Source: Rhodospirillaceae bacterium (GTDB lineage Bacteria; Pseudomonadota; Alphaproteobacteria; Rhodospirillales; Rhodospirillaceae). From it: 64,000 nucleotides of DNA. The notes beneath the pieces were generated by a model. The model saw only the letters and a list, made by a program, of their open reading frames with translations, had not been told where the DNA came from and made no database searches. Shown in pieces: positions 63,357 to 64,000 of the stretch. The number at the start of each line of letters is the position of its first letter. Position 1 is the first letter of the stretch. The position numbers were made by a program, and so were the translations under genes. The stretch covers positions 44,413 to 108,412 of the forward strand of contig CANJRD010000012.1 of NCBI GenBank assembly GCA_947476695.1, in the 5' to 3' direction.

Positions 63357-64000
63357 ATGGCTGAATTAAATTCGACGCAGGTTACCGGTATTACGACGAC
63401 GGTAATATCGGCGCTCACAACCACTGACATCGCGGCATTCTCTACCACCGAGCTGAGCTATCTCAGCACGACGCAGGTTTCGGTGCTCAATACGACCTGC
63501 ATCGCGGCGCTGTCGACCACGCAGGTCAAGGGTCTGACGACCACTCTGCTCGGTGCGCTGAGCACGACCCAGATCGTCGCTCTGACGACGACCGAGGTCG
63601 CGGCGCTGGCGGTGACCCAACTGAACGCGGTCGGGAGCACCAACGTTGCGGCCCTGACGACAACCGAGATCGCTGGCCTGTCGGCGGCCCAAGTCGCCGG
63701 CTTGAACACGACCAACATCGCCGCACTGACGACGACGCAGGTCACCGCGCTGTCGACGACGCAGGTTGCGGCGCTGACGGTGACGCAGCTGAACGCGATG
63801 GAGACCACCGACGTTGTCGCGCTGACGACGACCGAGGTCGCCGCGCTGACCGCGACTCAGATAAAGGGATTGAACACGACCAACATCGCCGTGCTGACGA
63901 CGACGCAGGTCGCCGCGCTGTCGACGACGCAGGTTGCGGCGCTGACGGTGACGCAGCTGAACGCGATGGAGACCACCGACGTTGTCGCGCTGACGACGAC
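63357..64000 (+). CDS. octapeptide-repeat protein, probable type I secretion substrate (C-terminus off window)
   Basis: The frame is open from ATG 63357 (GGGGAG nine bases before) to the window edge, 214 codons. After MA the whole visible protein is a run of 26 octapeptides of consensus A/G-L-[STN]-T-T-[QEDN]-[VIL]-[A/x], e.g. ALSTTQVA, ALTTTEVA, GLNTTNIA, ALTVTQLN. From unit 11 on they form 7-unit (56-residue) blocks. The S/T-x-x-Q/E phrase could cap short helices, or the repeats may stack as a solenoid. No signal peptide is present, which fits type I export with a C-terminal signal beyond this window. Composition is dominated by Ala, Thr, Leu, Val and Gln. Function unknown. Confidence 0.82.
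   Translation, partial: MAELNSTQVTGITTTVISALTTTDIAAFSTTELSYLSTTQVSVLNTTCIAALSTTQVKGLTTTLLGALSTTQIVALTTTEVAALAVTQLNAVGSTNVAALTTTEIAGLSAAQVAGLNTTNIAALTTTQVTALSTTQVAALTVTQLNAMETTDVVALTTTEVAALTATQIKGLNTTNIAVLTTTQVAALSTTQVAALTVTQLNAMETTDVVALTT
63444..64000 (+). repeat. 24-bp tandem repeat array inside the repeat gene
   Basis: The coding sequence repeats every 24 bases with an ACGACGCAG-like core. At a higher scale the period is 168 bases: 63745-63832 and 63913-64000 are identical over 88 bases. Recent duplication or recombination is implied, since third codon positions have not diverged. The array continues past the window. Confidence 0.88.

Noticed and set aside
63151..63369. 72-codon GTG-started frame upstream of the repeat gene
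   Set aside because: Overlaps the well-supported ATG at 63357, has odd Cys-rich composition and no clear ribosome site.
63458..63808. Minus-strand Val/Ser-rich frame with repeats
   Set aside because: Mirror of the octapeptide repeat; the plus-strand frame has a good start and runs on.
1..64000. CRISPR arrays, prophage or transposons
   Set aside because: No spaced direct repeats, integrase, transposase or terminal inverted repeats were seen; the only tandem array is coding.

Overview
The window reads as chromosomal DNA of a free-living, flagellated alphaproteobacterium. The evidence is a CtrA response regulator next to fliI-fliJ, a ChpT-type histidine phosphotransferase, an FlbD-type sigma-54 flagellar activator, HEINN-type PAS histidine kinases and generally GC-rich codon use. 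A PEP-CTERM-tagged exported protein is also present. I cannot name the genus. A Micropepsaceae/Rhizomicrobium-like or related lineage would fit, but this is inference. I see no tRNA, rRNA, CRISPR array, insertion sequence or prophage.

Layout. 1-5.3 kb: a truncated 2-oxoglutarate/Fe(II) oxygenase divergent from three consecutive cupin genes, then DUF2237, exonuclease III, a DUF4142 protein and a membrane protein. 5.4-9.2 kb: a TonB-dependent receptor interrupted by an in-frame TAG, a phasin-like protein and an alpha/beta hydrolase. 9.3-14.2 kb: a class II glutamine amidotransferase, an XRE regulator, small exported proteins, a frameshifted exported-protein gene, a PEP-CTERM protein and a lipoprotein. 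14.3-22.7 kb: two PAS histidine kinases, a CheY-like regulator, a MaoC protein, glycerate kinase and a MarR regulator. 22.8-29 kb: pyrD, a HAD phosphatase, NAD kinase, moaA, chpT, and a CheY-like/CheR pair. 29-33.3 kb: an RND efflux pump (adaptor and permease). 33.4-35.9 kb: a carbamoyltransferase/DUF5989/SxtJ cassette.

36-54.3 kb is a flagellar and cell-cycle block. ctrA is divergent from fliI-fliJ. A long leftward series then runs fliF-fliG-fliH-fliN-motA-flbD-HAD-flhA-flhF-flhG-FliK-like, followed by a small protein, a DnaJ-like protein and an exported MsrA. These genes supply the MS-ring, switch, export ATPase complex, export gate, stator and transcriptional control. 54.4-57.5 kb is an NAD module: an NrtR-like NUDIX/winged-helix regulator, nadA and nadC.

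57.5-64 kb is the most unusual part. It holds a TPR/glycosyltransferase-like protein, a HlyB-type type I secretion ATPase and a HlyD-type adaptor. After a 467-bp AT-richer gap comes the start of a large gene made entirely of octapeptide repeats, arranged in 56-residue (168-bp) super-repeats and running off the right edge. The arrangement suggests a repeat protein exported by the type I system, perhaps glycosylated by the TPR protein. That link is inferred from position only.
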